A stretch of 40,207 nt of DNA, taken from the NCBI GenBank assembly GCA_002633005.1, contig NMRA01001205.1:1-40207 (forward strand), written 5' to 3'. This DNA is from Phoronis australis. Lineage: Eukaryota; Phoronida; Phoronidae. Below are positions 20,501-27,578 of this stretch, piece by piece (within the stretch, counting starts at the first letter, position 1; the number at the start of each line of letters is the position of its first letter). The notes under the pieces are model-generated. The model saw nothing but the letters and a program-made list of their open reading frames with translations, did no database searches and was not told where the DNA came from. A program made the position numbers and the translations under genes.

Positions 20501-21343
20501 AGTTTGTTTTAATACCTAAGAAGTTCTATATGTCAATGAATTTGTCCATGTACACTGTTAAATTCAGCATTGCCATAACTTCCCCATAGAACTGCGTCAC
20601 AGCTTAATATGTCGTTTGTTCATTCCACCCACTTAATTGTGGCCACTGTTTTTTGACTGACATAAAATTGACGCTGCCTTTCTTAAAATTTTGGTGACAC
20701 TGTGTCAGCCATTTTTAGATTTTTTGTCTTGGAGGAAACTTCCTGAAATTTGGTCTGTGAGTAAATTTTGTCGCACGAAATATAATAGACCCTCCCGAAT
20801 TTAATTCTCTTACATGCATTGTAAGATTACCCTGAATTCTAAAGGTAAAGCTGAGACGAACAAGAAAAGAATGTTTTATTGTGCCCCATTCAGCTTTTCA
20901 ATTATTTATGTCTGTATAAAGCAACTCTCAGTTAACAGTTAAGTTTTTATTAGAATTAGCATCTGACGAATGACAAAATAATTTTCCTGTAAAATAGTGA
21001 GAAGCACAATAGCTGTGATACTGTGCCCCACTGATGAGCAGCGTTGTGGGTAAGCACTGCAGAATCAGAGAGGGCATTGTGGGTAAGTACTGCAGAATGA
21101 GAGATGGCGCTGTGGTGTTTTGGGAAGTGGCAATTATTGTCAATCGTTGTCACCTTCAGCATGATCTTTTTTTTGTTTGAATTTGTTTTTGAGTCCATTT
21201 CTAGACTTCTTTCACATTATCTTTCAATCTTTTTGTTTCAGGCTCCCCACAAATCCCGATTGAACCCGTCAAGTGGCAAGAAAAGTATGACCTTCAGCAG
21301 TCACAGGTCACAGCAATCACAACAAGAGTGGCCAAAGCGATAG
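1..21343 (+). CDS. EXOSC10: Exosome component 10 (Rrp6-type 3'-5' exoribonuclease), 5'-partial, 20 coding exons in window
   Basis: Spliced coding segments are 2-34, 516-617, 967-1123, 1689-1731, 1934-2009, 6925-7035, 7499-7642, 8263-8453, 9346-9502, 10281-10429, 10617-10667, 11008-11119, 11885-12023, 12239-12342, 12847-12927, 17735-17818, 18036-18185, 19288-19480, 20162-20232 and 21242-21343. All junctions are GT..AG and all phases agree, giving 749 residues and a TAG stop. Rrp6/EXOSC10 is the distributive nuclear exonuclease attached to the exosome core; it trims rRNA, snoRNA and other nuclear RNAs. The DEDD-Y acids are present: AVDLE (D172, E174), the D of GCDMDIDWL (D230), and YARED (Y295, D299). 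An HRDC domain follows at about 358-440, then a lysine-rich nuclear tail ending QEWPKR, like the NWPQR end of vertebrate EXOSC10. Vertebrate proteins have about 885 residues, so roughly 120 N-terminal residues (most of PMC2NT) lie upstream. Identification is by remembered family similarity; I see no frameshift or missing catalytic residue. Confidence 0.96.
35..515 (+). other. EXOSC10 intron 1
   Basis: Donor gtaagt, acceptor atatcacag. I see nothing beyond AT-rich intronic sequence. Confidence 0.8.
516..617 (+). CDS. EXOSC10: EXOSC10 exon (linker after PMC2NT)
   Basis: Acceptor atcacag ends at 515 and donor gttaga starts at 618; 34 codons in phase 0. Translation begins GSLLDEASGVKKTDAK and ends TISTSWNKQ, matching the LLDEASGV..SSWN linker of the family. 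Confidence 0.93.
618..966 (+). other. EXOSC10 intron 2
   Basis: Donor gttaga, acceptor tttcatctag. No element recognised. Confidence 0.8.
967..1123 (+). CDS. EXOSC10: EXOSC10 exon (pre-exonuclease linker)
   Basis: The acceptor after ctgtttcatctag is preferred over three later AGs because of its pyrimidine tract and frame. Translation contains RPQLKFQDKIDNSHRLFVPK and KPNAVKPLP, the conserved RPQLKF..KPNA stretch that packs against the exonuclease domain. It ends one base into a codon. Confidence 0.93.
1124..1688 (+). other. EXOSC10 intron 3
   Basis: Donor gtcagt, acceptor tattccag. No element recognised. Confidence 0.78.
1689..1731 (+). CDS. EXOSC10: EXOSC10 micro-exon (acidic linker)
   Basis: A 43-base exon between ttattccag and gtaagt encodes DNWLSNEDEDDGDV plus a split codon. 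It is supported mainly by splice sites and by carrying phase 1 to phase 2 between certain exons; this linker is poorly conserved in the family. Confidence 0.82.
1934..2009 (+). CDS. EXOSC10: EXOSC10 exon (HPYQHEL motif)
   Basis: Begins after cttcttctag and ends at AAG before gtaggt. Translation HYPHPYQHELDHLVHKPEQ matches the AHPYQYELNHF motif of EXOSC10. Phase 0 at the end leads across the 4.9-kb intron 5. Confidence 0.92.
2010..2499 (+). other. Proximal part of EXOSC10 intron 5, nothing recognised
   Basis: Donor gtaggt at 2010. A short minus-strand open frame around 2239-2424 has no family resemblance and sits in AT-rich intron sequence with G-runs (2246-2254, 2294-2301). Confidence 0.6.
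2500..2590. repeat. 91-bp foldback hairpin
   Basis: A perfect 14-bp inverted repeat, AAAGAACTGACAAT at 2500-2513 and its complement at 2577-2590, is extended inward by a further ~18 positions with 13 matches ending in GAGACC/GGTCTC. That leaves a ~27-base loop. It could be a tiny MITE or a structured intronic RNA; no clear target duplication is visible. Confidence 0.7.
2802..2831. repeat. Terminal palindrome of copy 1
   Basis: Fourteen-base arms ATGCGCCCACATAT / ATATGTGGGTGCAT around a TT centre; one G.T wobble position. It recurs at 15354, 15545 and 38640. Confidence 0.85.
3893..4623. other. Unclassified insertion sequence left of the zinc-finger retroelement remnant
   Basis: A-rich sequence on the + strand without core-repeat boxes or a recognisable coding frame. 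It is part of the ~2.2-kb DNA inserted into copy 1 of the core-repeat element; it may belong to the same retroelement or be another one. Confidence 0.4.
4690..5342 (-). pseudogene. Decayed retroelement ORF: basic region joined to C-terminal RT-polyprotein segment
   Basis: Reading leftward, the minus strand gives YNLAVEWFGAQEER, PRGNRWERRIKEI, AELRSLRKAFG, LRHLQNAERL, and then directly IELTVPWEE, ERKLSKYSELEETC and AERISFWRW. The first blocks precede the RT and the later ones follow it in intact relatives. At least four in-frame stops and one frameshift are present. Either an internal deletion or a template-switch product could give this layout; similarity is from memory. Confidence 0.55.
5369..5701 (-). 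pseudogene. N-terminal zinc-finger fragment of a retroelement ORF
   Basis: A 110-residue open frame starting MADNTETTLQQPRNVRQLTL. It has one cysteine/histidine finger: C32-x3-C36-x8-H45-x5-C51 within CSCGKVCKNIRGLRVH, with an extra cysteine at C30. This CGKxCKNxRGLxxH module is common at the N-terminus of RT-encoding ORFs in marine invertebrate genomes, where it probably binds nucleic acid. The remaining residues are polar and acidic. The frame stops at 5369 and resumes in other frames further along, so the ORF is broken. Confidence 0.6.
5707..5739. repeat. Hairpin just upstream of the zinc-finger ATG
   Basis: Perfect 9-bp stem GAGTCTCTC / GAGAGACTC with a 15-base C-rich loop (G-rich on the minus-strand transcript). 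It lies immediately 5' of the minus-strand ATG at 5701. Two more small stem-loops, around 5788-5804 (gctcc/ggagc) and 5803-5825 (gcaggccag/ctggccctgc), lie further upstream in the leader. Confidence 0.55.
6646..6668 (+). repeat. 3'-terminal hairpin of core-repeat element copy 1
   Basis: GCAATGC-tct-GCGTTGC stem with one wobble, followed by CTCTTGT. Equivalent hairpins end the other two copies at 16890 and 17610. Confidence 0.6.
6925..7035 (+). CDS. EXOSC10: EXOSC10 exon (Exo I, DxE)
   Basis: Thirty-seven codons after gtag at 6924, ending before gtaggt. Ends in EIAVDLE, the Exo I motif whose D and E bind the two catalytic metal ions. Confidence 0.95.
7036..7498 (+). other. EXOSC10 intron 6
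   Basis: Donor gtaggt, acceptor acttccag. AT-rich, no element recognised. Confidence 0.8.
7499..7642 (+). CDS. EXOSC10: EXOSC10 exon (exonuclease core)
   Basis: Starts after cttccag. Encodes HHSYRTFLGLTCLMQVSTR and continues to FTDPSIVK, a near-invariant part of the DEDD fold directly after Exo I. Forty-eight codons, phase 0 at both ends. Confidence 0.97.
7643..8262 (+). other. EXOSC10 intron 7
   Basis: Donor gtgaaa, acceptor gtaatcag. No element recognised; open frames at 7790-7975 and in the exon 7 read-through are not supported. Confidence 0.8.
8263..8453 (+). CDS. EXOSC10: EXOSC10 exon (Exo II)
   Basis: Encodes VFHGCDMDIDWLQRDLGLYV (the Exo II aspartate is the D of MDIDWL) and then NMFDTGQASRLL and KQYQLADWRIR. 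Most homologues have small residues in the HGA(D/F)xD stretch; here it reads HGCDMD. Donor gtaagc interrupts the arginine codon. Confidence 0.97.
8477..8530. repeat. (ATT)n microsatellite
   Basis: About 18 ATT units with two attg interruptions, in intron 8 of EXOSC10. Confidence 0.95.
8831..8994. mobile_element. 164-bp foldback (MITE-like) element
   Basis: Almost the whole segment is one imperfect palindrome. ATAGATTATTACATG at the left end returns as its complement at 8980-8994. TCTAGAGCC, TGGAT and TTGGAGA are mirrored by TCTCCAA, ATCCA and GGCTCTAGA, and the centre is GC-rich (gccttggggctcacgcccc). No open frame and no obvious target duplication. It sits in intron 8; the fold would be stable in either RNA or single-stranded DNA. 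Confidence 0.75.
9346..9502 (+). CDS. EXOSC10: EXOSC10 exon (Exo III, YxxxD)
   Basis: Encodes PLPDELVQYAREDTHYLLYI followed by YDKMKNELLERG. Tyrosine and aspartate of YARED are the DEDD-Y signature. Acceptor gattgtag, donor gtgagt. Confidence 0.97.
9503..10280 (+). other. EXOSC10 intron 9
   Basis: Donor gtgagt, acceptor atcattttag. AT-rich, nothing recognised. Confidence 0.8.
10281..10429 (+). CDS. EXOSC10: EXOSC10 exon (start of HRDC)
   Basis: Encodes VYHKPVCNDDSHLELLYKSK and then SQQILALKSLYNWRDKLARQ. The WRDK..RxEDES stretch is the first HRDC helix pair, the helicase-and-RNaseD C-terminal fold that orients RNA substrates. Confidence 0.96.
10617..10667 (+). CDS. EXOSC10: EXOSC10 exon (HRDC, short)
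   Basis: Fifty-one bases encode GYVLPNHMLLQIAEILP, matching the GYVLPNHMMLKIAEELP block of the HRDC domain. Split codons on both sides keep the frame. Confidence 0.96.
10668..11007 (+). other. EXOSC10 intron 11
   Basis: Donor gtaagg, acceptor gttattacag. Nothing recognised. Confidence 0.8.
11008..11119 (+). CDS. EXOSC10: EXOSC10 exon (end of HRDC)
   Basis: Encodes RESQGILACCNPIPPLVKQD and the following helix to TPLQK, the conserved GI(L/I)ACCNP(I/V)PPLV block. Donor is gtactc, a weaker donor than the others. Confidence 0.96.
11120..11884 (+). other. EXOSC10 intron 12
   Basis: Donor gtactc, acceptor ttgttcgcag. Nothing recognised. Confidence 0.78.
11885..12023 (+). CDS. EXOSC10: EXOSC10 exon (post-HRDC linker)
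   Basis: Encodes VTARSAKKSLPSMEQHPKYN and on to SLQETLLG; the family is variable here but the exon is open, phased and bounded by ttcgcag and gtttgt. The family also has a CSH/CLHD-like stretch after PLPS. Confidence 0.88.
12239..12342 (+). CDS. EXOSC10: EXOSC10 exon (variable linker)
   Basis: Encodes DPQMVATQSSFFKADSSTIQ and on to AWSPE. It lines up with the QKQASLF..LLGTTCLIATA region of vertebrate EXOSC10. The reading frame runs open through the upstream intron from 12028, but the typical acceptor ttgttgtag sets the start at 12239. Confidence 0.88.
12343..12846 (+). other. EXOSC10 intron 14
   Basis: Donor gtaagt, acceptor ttttttgtag. Contains a short ACT-repeat run near 12557-12576 and nothing else recognised. 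Confidence 0.78.
12847..12927 (+). CDS. EXOSC10: EXOSC10 exon
   Basis: Encodes KELKKCNKSTRAKAARIISS and FSSPFMK, matching KKAQNIMESFENPFRM of homologues (end of the exosome-lasso-like region). Acceptor ttttttgtag, donor gtaagt; followed by the 4.8-kb intron 15. Confidence 0.92.
12928..14381 (+). other. Left part of EXOSC10 intron 15, nothing recognised
   Basis: AT-rich, with a short ATT run at about 13583-13600 whose two sides repeat ttgagtattacatc. Short open frames on both strands have no family resemblance. Confidence 0.55.
14382..14637. mobile_element. Possible short inverted-repeat element (MITE candidate)
   Basis: agtgcttaaaatcaccattt at 14382-14401 is mirrored by aaattggtaattttaagcact at 14617-14637, about 17 of 20 positions pairing. 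The ~215-bp interior has no coding frame. Target duplication is not clear, so this could be chance or a decayed MITE. Confidence 0.35.
14880..15353 (+). repeat. Left-truncated core-repeat element fragment
   Basis: Degenerate ~148-bp monomers with boxes near 14906, 15061 and 15205 but no palindrome at the left end; it abuts the palindrome of the next copy. Confidence 0.55.
15354..17610 (+). mobile_element. Helentron/pearl-like element, copy 2 (outer, split by nested copy 3)
   Basis: Begins with palindrome ATGCACCCACATAT / ATATGTGGGTACAT at 15354-15381 and the tgccgtcatct-type leader. Monomer sequence is interrupted exactly after gtggcaatattt (15544). It resumes at 16891 with agttttttacgtttgcctct, which is the normal continuation of that monomer in other copies. 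It ends with the aagcacacc..gggcgcat block, a hairpin at 17589-17603 and CTCTTGT at 17610. Non-coding; located in intron 15 of EXOSC10. Confidence 0.65.
15545..16890 (+). mobile_element. Helentron/pearl-like element, copy 3 (nested, both termini defined)
   Basis: Starts with palindrome ATGTGCCCACATAT / ATATGTGGACGCAT (15545-15574). Boxes of the core monomers fall near 15714, 15858, 16016, 16158, 16285, 16404, 16517 and 16795. It ends with hairpin CAACGC-ttc-GCATTG (16869-16883) and TTCTTGT. About 1346 bp long. Because it splits a monomer of copy 2, both ends can be read directly and there is little or no target duplication, as expected for T^T/T^A insertion by Helentron-type elements. Confidence 0.68.
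17611..17734 (+). other. Right end of EXOSC10 intron 15
   Basis: Unique intron sequence up to the acceptor ttcatttcag at 17734. Confidence 0.75.
17735..17818 (+). CDS. EXOSC10: EXOSC10 exon
   Basis: Starts after tcatttcag and reads FLPSSSLN, joining FMK to give FMKFLPS, as in the FRMFLPSL motif of the family. Ends DVDRIHL before gtaggt. Confidence 0.93.
18036..18185 (+). CDS. EXOSC10: EXOSC10 exon
   Basis: Encodes VNQCWKLMKNTPKEVKPTTG and on to ITPMSLRQQ. VNQCWKL aligns with ISNRWKL, and SLRQQ with the SVRQQ of vertebrate proteins. Fifty codons in phase 0. Confidence 0.93.
18186..19287 (+). other. EXOSC10 intron 17
   Basis: Donor gtaaga, acceptor tacatttag. Contains a TTTA-rich run at about 18549-18572; nothing else recognised. 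Confidence 0.8.
19288..19480 (+). CDS. EXOSC10: EXOSC10 exon (basic, nuclear-localisation type)
   Basis: Encodes MSTSSKQKKKAADDFLDN, later EETEKKRKRKTD (a probable nuclear localisation cluster) and SYEYSKTDMKMFEG, which matches the YDYSQSDFKAFAG block of homologues. Confidence 0.93.
19481..20161 (+). other. EXOSC10 intron 18
   Basis: Donor gtaaaa (weaker), acceptor gtgttgtag. Nothing recognised. Confidence 0.78.
20162..20232 (+). CDS. EXOSC10: EXOSC10 exon (basic tail)
   Basis: Encodes EIPRKKQKKSKKEFNPDEIQ and ends HKFK. The FNPDEIQHK stretch resembles the FDPNKQ block of the vertebrate C-terminus. Acceptor ttgttgtag, donor gtcagt. Confidence 0.9.
20233..21241 (+). other. EXOSC10 intron 19
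   Basis: Donor gtcagt, acceptor ttttgtttcag. Carries a small 33-bp tandem duplication (separate entry); otherwise AT-rich. Confidence 0.8.
21042..21115. repeat. 33-bp tandem duplication, about 2.2 copies
   Basis: ttgtgggtaag-actgcagaat recurs at an offset of 33 bases (21044 and 21077), with a partial third start at 21110. Confidence 0.75.
21242..21343 (+). CDS. EXOSC10: EXOSC10 terminal coding exon
   Basis: Starts after ttttgtttcag. It encodes APHKSRLNPSSGKKSMTFSS, then a glutamine-rich stretch ending QEWPKR and TAG at 21341-21343. GKKSMTF..WPKR matches the GNKSMSF..WPQR end of vertebrate EXOSC10, so the true C-terminus is in the window. Confidence 0.95.
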   Translation, partial: APHKSRLNPSSGKKSMTFSSHRSQQSQQEWPKR

Positions 21344-22760
21344 TCTGGATCTGTTACTGATACATCACTATCTACATAATGAAGTCAGATTATGTGCCTT
21401 CCTGTGGAGACATGCTACATTGTCATTGAATGAAAGGGTTGCTCTGTGTGACAAGCCAGGGGCTTGTTTCACCAAAACGTCCAACTGTTTTTATTTTGAA
21501 ATTTGCTAATAGTGAAACCATGGTGATACGGCTGCGCCTAAGTATTGGTATGGGCCAACCTGTCTTTCAGATAAAGTGTATGCTTCTTACACGCACATAT
21601 TAAACAATTTTTAGTTTTCATGTGTGATCTGAGCTGTGTGCACTATAAAACTTGAGGCATGTCAAGAGTTTGATGTTCTCCAGTATCACTTTTAAATTAG
21701 TTTTGGTCTTCCCTCAGTGTGTCAAAAAATTAATTGGATGCCTGTCAAGTCCATGTGTATCTCAATATCAGGTACTTCTAATGTCTTAAACTCAGTAAGC
21801 TACATAAAAACATTTGTCTTCACCTCTTGTTTGTTAATAAGTTTTGCTGATATTATTGCTGCCATATGTACTATGCATTCTTGGCCTTATGACAGGTTGT
21901 AATGTGAGGTCCAGAACTTTCAATAGTTAAGACAGGCATAAGTCAAACTTACGACTTAAAAGTGTTGTATGTCATTTTAATTGAAATCATAAACCATAGA
22001 CCACACATTTGCAACTCCGATATTTTCTTATGAAATTCCAACGGGGGCACCACTTACTTTGTGTGCAGCTTATGGTATGTGTATGTGCATGGAGAATTCT
22101 GTTACTTTCGTGCTGTATAGCAGTGTGAGAGATTTCAGTAACGAGAAACCTTTCAATATTATTCTTTAGTAGTATTCTTGGCTAGTATAGTTCATGACAT
22201 TTCAGCTGTAATGACACAGCAGCTGTAGATGCTGGAAGTAAAACTGTTTAACCTGAACAGGCGCTGCTAGTCAATAGTGGTGTTGTCACTGTTGAGGTTG
22301 ACATAGCATGGGTGATGTTGTTTCGAGATTTTGATGCTGCAGCATCACAGATCTTGTGCATTGAGATTGGTGGTGTATGTTGTAGTCTATGGCAAAACTG
22401 GACTAAGTGAAGATGCCTGGGAAACCATTGTTCTGTTTGCTTGCTGTCATTTTAGTACCTTGGACAAAGATGTTTCAATGCAATATTCTTATTTTTCTCG
22501 GTGACAAATTATAATTCTTTAAAGGTAATAGGCATGAAATAGACATGTTTATCTCAAATGTGCTTTGAGTTGTACTTTTATTGCCATTTTATACAAAGCC
22601 ATGCCACAAAATTAGAAGCTGTTGTATAGTGAAGTTCAGTGAGCTGTATCTTTATTTTCAAGCTCAGAGGTTGTTAATACATGGCAACTTTGTACTGTAT
22701 GCCATACCGAACATTTTACAACAGAAATAAATATTGCTCTGTTGTCATAAAGTCCTCTTT
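21344..22760 (+). other. EXOSC10: Probable EXOSC10 3' UTR
   Basis: No coding potential recognised. AT-rich sequence runs from the stop codon to a canonical AATAAA at 22726-22731 followed by a T/GT-rich stretch (tgctctgttgtc), a reasonable cleavage zone near 22745-22760. An earlier ATTAAA at 21599-21604 and a later AATAAA at 22919-22924 are alternatives. Confidence 0.5.
22726..22731 (+). promoter_or_regulatory. Candidate polyadenylation signal AATAAA
   Basis: AATAAA about 1.38 kb past the EXOSC10 stop with GT-rich sequence 8-20 bases downstream. RNA evidence would be needed to choose between this and the alternatives. Confidence 0.5.
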
Positions 22761-22944
22761 TCTTACTCTTTGTAATTATAAGTTTTGATAACTTTTGACT
22801 TGCTGACTTTGTCCTAATGTCTTTAAATTAGTCAATTTCACGTGTAGGTTTAATATGTTTACAGACACATTAGGTCACTCTAGAATGGTCTTAATATTAG
22901 AGGTATGCCCGCAGATGAAATAAAAGCTGTTCAAACTCAAATAG

Positions 22945-23035
22945 GCAAGAAAATCGATTTTCTGGGATTGGCCTGGGCACAGATTGAACGTGCAATCATT
23001 GCAGTTGCTGTCTAACGCTCTGCTGTTGAACCCAA
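22945..23035 (-). repeat. Possible tRNA-derived SINE head
   Basis: Read on the minus strand, cagcagagcgttagacagc resembles a pol III A box with D-arm. About 50 bases on, cgttcaatctgtgcc resembles a B box. No intact tRNA cloverleaf; borderline call. Confidence 0.35.
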
Positions 23036-23229
23036 ATCTACTCAATAAATAGTGGAGTGTTTTACTTCGTAGTTTCGCCCACGACTGTGGGGAAAGATTG
23101 TCTACTTTGAAACAAAATAGAGTAAGTTCTTCAGTTCAAAATATGAACAAGTTCAGGTAGCTAGTTGGTGGTTACCCTGGAAATCTTGTCGCAGATGATT
23201 GTTGTCCTGCCGCATGCCATATGTGAGCA

Positions 23230-23430
23230 TCAACAACTGGCATTGAACCAAAGATGTCGCTGGACCACTAACACGAATGACACCTGAATCCGACGGAAAG
23301 TGATAAAAATCCTGGAAGTAGCCGTTTATTCTAGTGAGCATCCATCAAAATTTGATTCGCACACTTGTTTGATTTAGATGGAAAGTGATGTCTTTATTCC
23401 CGTACATGGTTTCATATTTTTTTCTATGGA
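23230..23430 (+). repeat. Fragment of the ~1.93-kb tandem-array unit
   Basis: Contains aaccaaagatgtcgctggac, accactaacacgaatgacac and atcctggaagtagccgttta, blocks that recur in the array at 29.4-38.6 kb in the same orientation. Confidence 0.6.
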
Positions 23431-25009
23431 AACAGGTTCACTAACACCGCCGAGTCTCTTGGCCCCCCGATGGCATTCCCCTTGAATTGGAATATTTAAA
23501 ACATTGAAAATGGTTTACAGTTACAGGCAAAGTGATTGTTGGTTATTTCAAGATTAGCTACCTGAAAGACTACTCTGTGTCTCTTGGTACTGAGCAGGGA
23601 AGACACGACTCAAATCTTTAAGAAGATGACAGACAACCGCGAAACACGAAACAAGCAAGTTATGTTCAGGGGTGTTTCTAAATTTTATCTTTTAAAAAGA
23701 TTTTATTTTGTAGACTCCAGCGTGCTCAAATTGCTTACATCGGATAAGCGTGTGTATGGATACAGGTAACTAATAGATGACAATTAATATTCACAGTGTT
23801 AGCATAAGCTGATGACACACAGTGGGACACGGCGGGTGTGAAATACTACAAACAATGACTAATGAAGGGGGGTAACAGGAACGTCACGCAAACAAGTGTA
23901 ACGTGTGGCGCGACCCTGTTTCAGTGCTGCTCATTCAAAACAGGCTTCTCATACACAATCAAAAGGGACTTCAATACTTTCAATCGCAGCACATCGTGCT
24001 CTACGTGCCGAAGTGACGTGCTTTCCACAATTTCTTGACGGGTGATTTTACTTTCAGATTAATTAAGAAAATCAAAAGCTTCCTAGAGCTAGTCCTTGTG
24101 TTATGTAACATGCGGTTACTGTGGCTCGTCAATAGCATTGATTTTAAGAACGATTGCAGTTTCGCCTGGCTGGCAGACTTCCTATTTTGGCTCCACTGCA
24201 CATTTGAAAACTCCCCCATAGAAAACATTTCGACCCATGAGAACATTTACATGTAGGTGCGGTCGTTTTCAACGTGCTTGAATGTTTCCAACCAGAGAAA
24301 CAGTTTCAATATCAGTCGAAATTCAGTACATATTGAAGACAATTGATGTCTTCGACAATGAGGTTAATAATTCCCACCCGGGAGGAAGGCTCGGTTGAAG
24401 TATTTCAACTCGGTGGAAGTGTTTTCTTGCTGAGCCTGGGAAAACATTTCCGAGCAGGGTGAATTTTTTACATCCTTATGGTAGAATGATGAAAGACCAA
24501 TAATACAAACAATGAGAATGAAGTGTTCGTTTTAAATCGGAATGTAAATTATCCAGCGAATTATTCGTGTTTCTTTTTCTAGCATTAGTCCTAGTACTGA
24601 GTCGTGATACAGCTTTAGAAAAATGACAAAATATCTGTTCCTCAACTTTAATGAAATATCCAATAAGTCACAGGATTATTTCGCAAAAAATAATATGTTT
24701 TTTTCATACAGAAAGTGAGCCCAGTACTATCTTAAATGTATGGACAAAGTCTATGAAGGCTACTAAATCATGATACAGCTATACATGTGGGTGGAAGACG
24801 AACACCCTACAAATCAAAAAAGTTAGAGTAATAAAATTCCCGATGATGATTAAATGAAAACTGTGAAGGAAAATTCATGAACATACTGTCACGGGAGCTC
24901 CTTTTTACCTTTATTCGAACAATGTGGAACAGAATCGAGTTATTCGTGTGTGTTGTTCCCTTCCTCGGCCGCTATGCTTTACTTTTCTAAGAAAACTGTG
25001 ACCCGGGGT
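23431..25009. other. Intergenic, nothing recognised
   Basis: AT-rich sequence. Short inverted stretches around 24390-24415 (gttgaa/ttcaac) are too small to classify; open frames such as 23584-23769 and 24035-24256 have no family resemblance. Confidence 0.5.
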
Positions 25010-25085
25010 CATGTTGCAATGTAACTGGCACGTCGTAAGACGCGAGGTTCTGGGGTCAAGTGCCAGTTTCAGGAAACTGTTCCTG
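25010..25085 (+). repeat. SINE-like fragment related to the copies at 39.8 and 40.1 kb
   Basis: catgttgcaatgta, then gaggttctggggtcaag, lines up with the two right-edge copies; the gttctgg(g/c)tcaag core looks like a pol III B box. Confidence 0.4.
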
Positions 25086-25224
25086 GCTGTCCCGCCAATG
25101 AAATGAAATGAGGCAGTGCTACTTCGTAGTTCGGTTTTTCCGTTATGTAAAGCGAAGCATCATTTACAACCAGAGAGCCTGTTCCGCATTTTTTACGAAC
25201 TAATGATCTCGTAAGGTGTGACGT

Positions 25225-26300
25225 TTTCAGTAAAATGCGGAGTATGAAAGTATGCAGCAGGCACATGTAGGATGCAGTGAATTAATTATTCTGTAAAATG
25301 AAAAGTAATCACTCTGAGAGTTGCGACGAATTAATGATTCCTCAATATCATACGATTTACAAGTGCTATTGAAATCTTACAATCGAAAAATAAGAGAATC
25401 CTAGGGCTTCAAGAATTTGCAAAATGTGATCGTCGAGTATTCATGAACCCGCAATACGTGACGACTAAATGAACCTGTAAATGAAGTGATACACTCGTTC
25501 AGTTCCATAAATTTTTATTCCGTAAAATGAAACGATTTATTGTAATGCACCAATAGAATACCACGAATTATTGCAGTACAAGATGACACAAATAAATGAA
25601 TTCGTAAATAATATAAATAAATGAATCTAAAAATCTAAAATGCACCTACACCTGTAATTAACGATCAGTAAAACTGAGAGATGCCATGAAATAATCGGTG
25701 GAAAAATGCGAGTCCGTGAAACCAAAATCTCCAAGGCTACGTAAAGTATAGCTAATTACAAAATCATAACAGGCTGGGGATAAATGAATATGTGAAATGC
25801 AAGGAACATGAATCCAAAAAGTGCATACTAGGGCCTGAAAATGAAATAAGAATCCACAAAATGATATGAGTAACTGAACTTGCAAATCCTTTTAAGGATT
25901 CGCAAATTTGTTGCATTTTGCATTTCAAAAAATGCTATGAATTGGATAACCTAAGAAGAACTAACAAACCAATGAATTTGAACTATGCAAAAAATTAGCG
26001 ACTGCATAAAATGCGAAGAACGGGTGGATCCGTAAAATGCAACGTCTTATTGAACATTTGAAAAGGGACAATTTAACTAAACAGTAATATATACAAGCTA
26101 CAAATTAATTACACTTGCCGATCTGACTACGAATTAATCAATGGTATGGATTTTTGAGTCCAAATAATATAACGAGTTGTAGGCAACTGCAATTAATGAA
26201 TCCATGAAATGAGATGAATTATTGAATCGTCACGATGTTACGAACAAGTTATTTCGCAATATCGAGGAAACCTATGAATACTCAACATGCTATTTTAAAA
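25225..26300. repeat. Highly degenerate short-period repeat
   Basis: A theme close to gaattaatgaatccgtaaaatg comes back every ~30-60 bases with heavy variation: gtaaaatg or a near variant is seen near 25270, 25478, 25521, 25703, 25791, 25837, 25855, 26005, 26031 and 26203. Likely an old minisatellite; boundaries are approximate. Confidence 0.4.
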
Positions 26301-26929
26301 AATATATAAATATCGTAACTACAAATGTACGACAAATAAGTGAATAGTTGATTTTCAACATAGCTGCGCCATATTGAATTTCACTATCCCGCCAGACACC
26401 GATCAAGGTAGAGTTCAATACCTGTCTCGCGGCGAGAAAATTTAGCAGTACAAACTGTACTAAATCAAAAGAGATGACAGACTTGCAACAAAAACGCCAC
26501 CTATCCGTCAGTTATTTGAGGGACACCGACCCCTGAGGCAAATCTCTGTTCACATCAGGGCTGACGAACGACCTGTATCTAACGTCGTCATAGCCCCCAT
26601 GCTGTTTAGTTTTTAGAAGTATCCATTCATATGCAATTTCTACAAAGATGTCTCCGGTTTCTTCTGCGCAGGATCACATGTGACAGGATTTTCCATTGAG
26701 AACACTCATTCGGTATCCAGTATCTCTAAAAGGCGGGTTTATTGATCTGGATTGTATAACGACGTGGTTGTTGCACTTCGACGGCTTGGTTGAATTAGAA
26801 AATTTCGTCTTCACCAGTTTTAACCTGATAATTAATTCAGATATACTTCAACTAATTACTGATACAAGTTCTCTACTTACTCGTAGTTTATTGGAATGAG
26901 TGCAAAAACCCCTTCCGAGAAGTAATAGA
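26301..26929. other. Intergenic, nothing recognised
   Basis: No convincing coding frame; the 67-residue open frame at 26696-26899 has no family resemblance. Confidence 0.45.
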
Positions 26930-27568
26930 ATGACCGATTGAATTTTTCCCTTTGAGTGTGGACCGCCTGCTGTGTCAGATTGCGGCCATTTCCTTGTGGG
27001 CACTGTGATGAGATGGTTTCTTACCCGATACATGAAGGACGATACAGGTACGTAACTTAGTTATTAATCACACTTTGGTCTGGCTGATACTTGCTGTTAC
27101 AGTTCTCCACCTGTGACAACTATTTGGTGTACACGTCGTTGTAATACGAGAATATTGTAACAGTTGGCTGTATTTTAGTTGTACTCGTGTATTAGTGTTT
27201 GGGTCGTGGTGACGTACATTTATTTAAATGGATGTGTAGTAAATGTCGACGTCCTCCAGACTTTGCTCTTGCACCGTGTTAATAGGCCCGAACCTGTGTG
27301 TCTGTTTAGCCGGCCCCTTTTTTCTCATATATTACAACAGATGGATCTACCTATCATTCGCTTGCACCAGACGTTTGTTACTTGACTTGCTAGTATATTA
27401 GCATTGACTTTAACGCTCTTTCTAATCCTGACTAACAATCGCACCAACATACTAACTGGAGTCCTGATATATTAAGAAAGAATGAATAAACCCATGTTCA
27501 GGGTCAGGAAGTGCATGCTAAGGTCTTGTTAACTGAAACCCTCTGCATATATCACTACAGATGGGAGC
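26930..27568 (+). repeat. Partial ~1.93-kb unit left of the foldback insertion
   Basis: Carries the ttacccgatacatgaaggac, tgtgacaact and cttgacttgctagtatatta blocks in the same order as the main array, and continues after the insertion at 29385. Confidence 0.6.
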
Positions 27569-27578
27569 GTATAGCCAT

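Noticed and set aside
23153-23341. 62-residue minus-strand frame near 23.2 kb
   Set aside because: It overlaps a fragment of the large repeat unit and resembles nothing coding.
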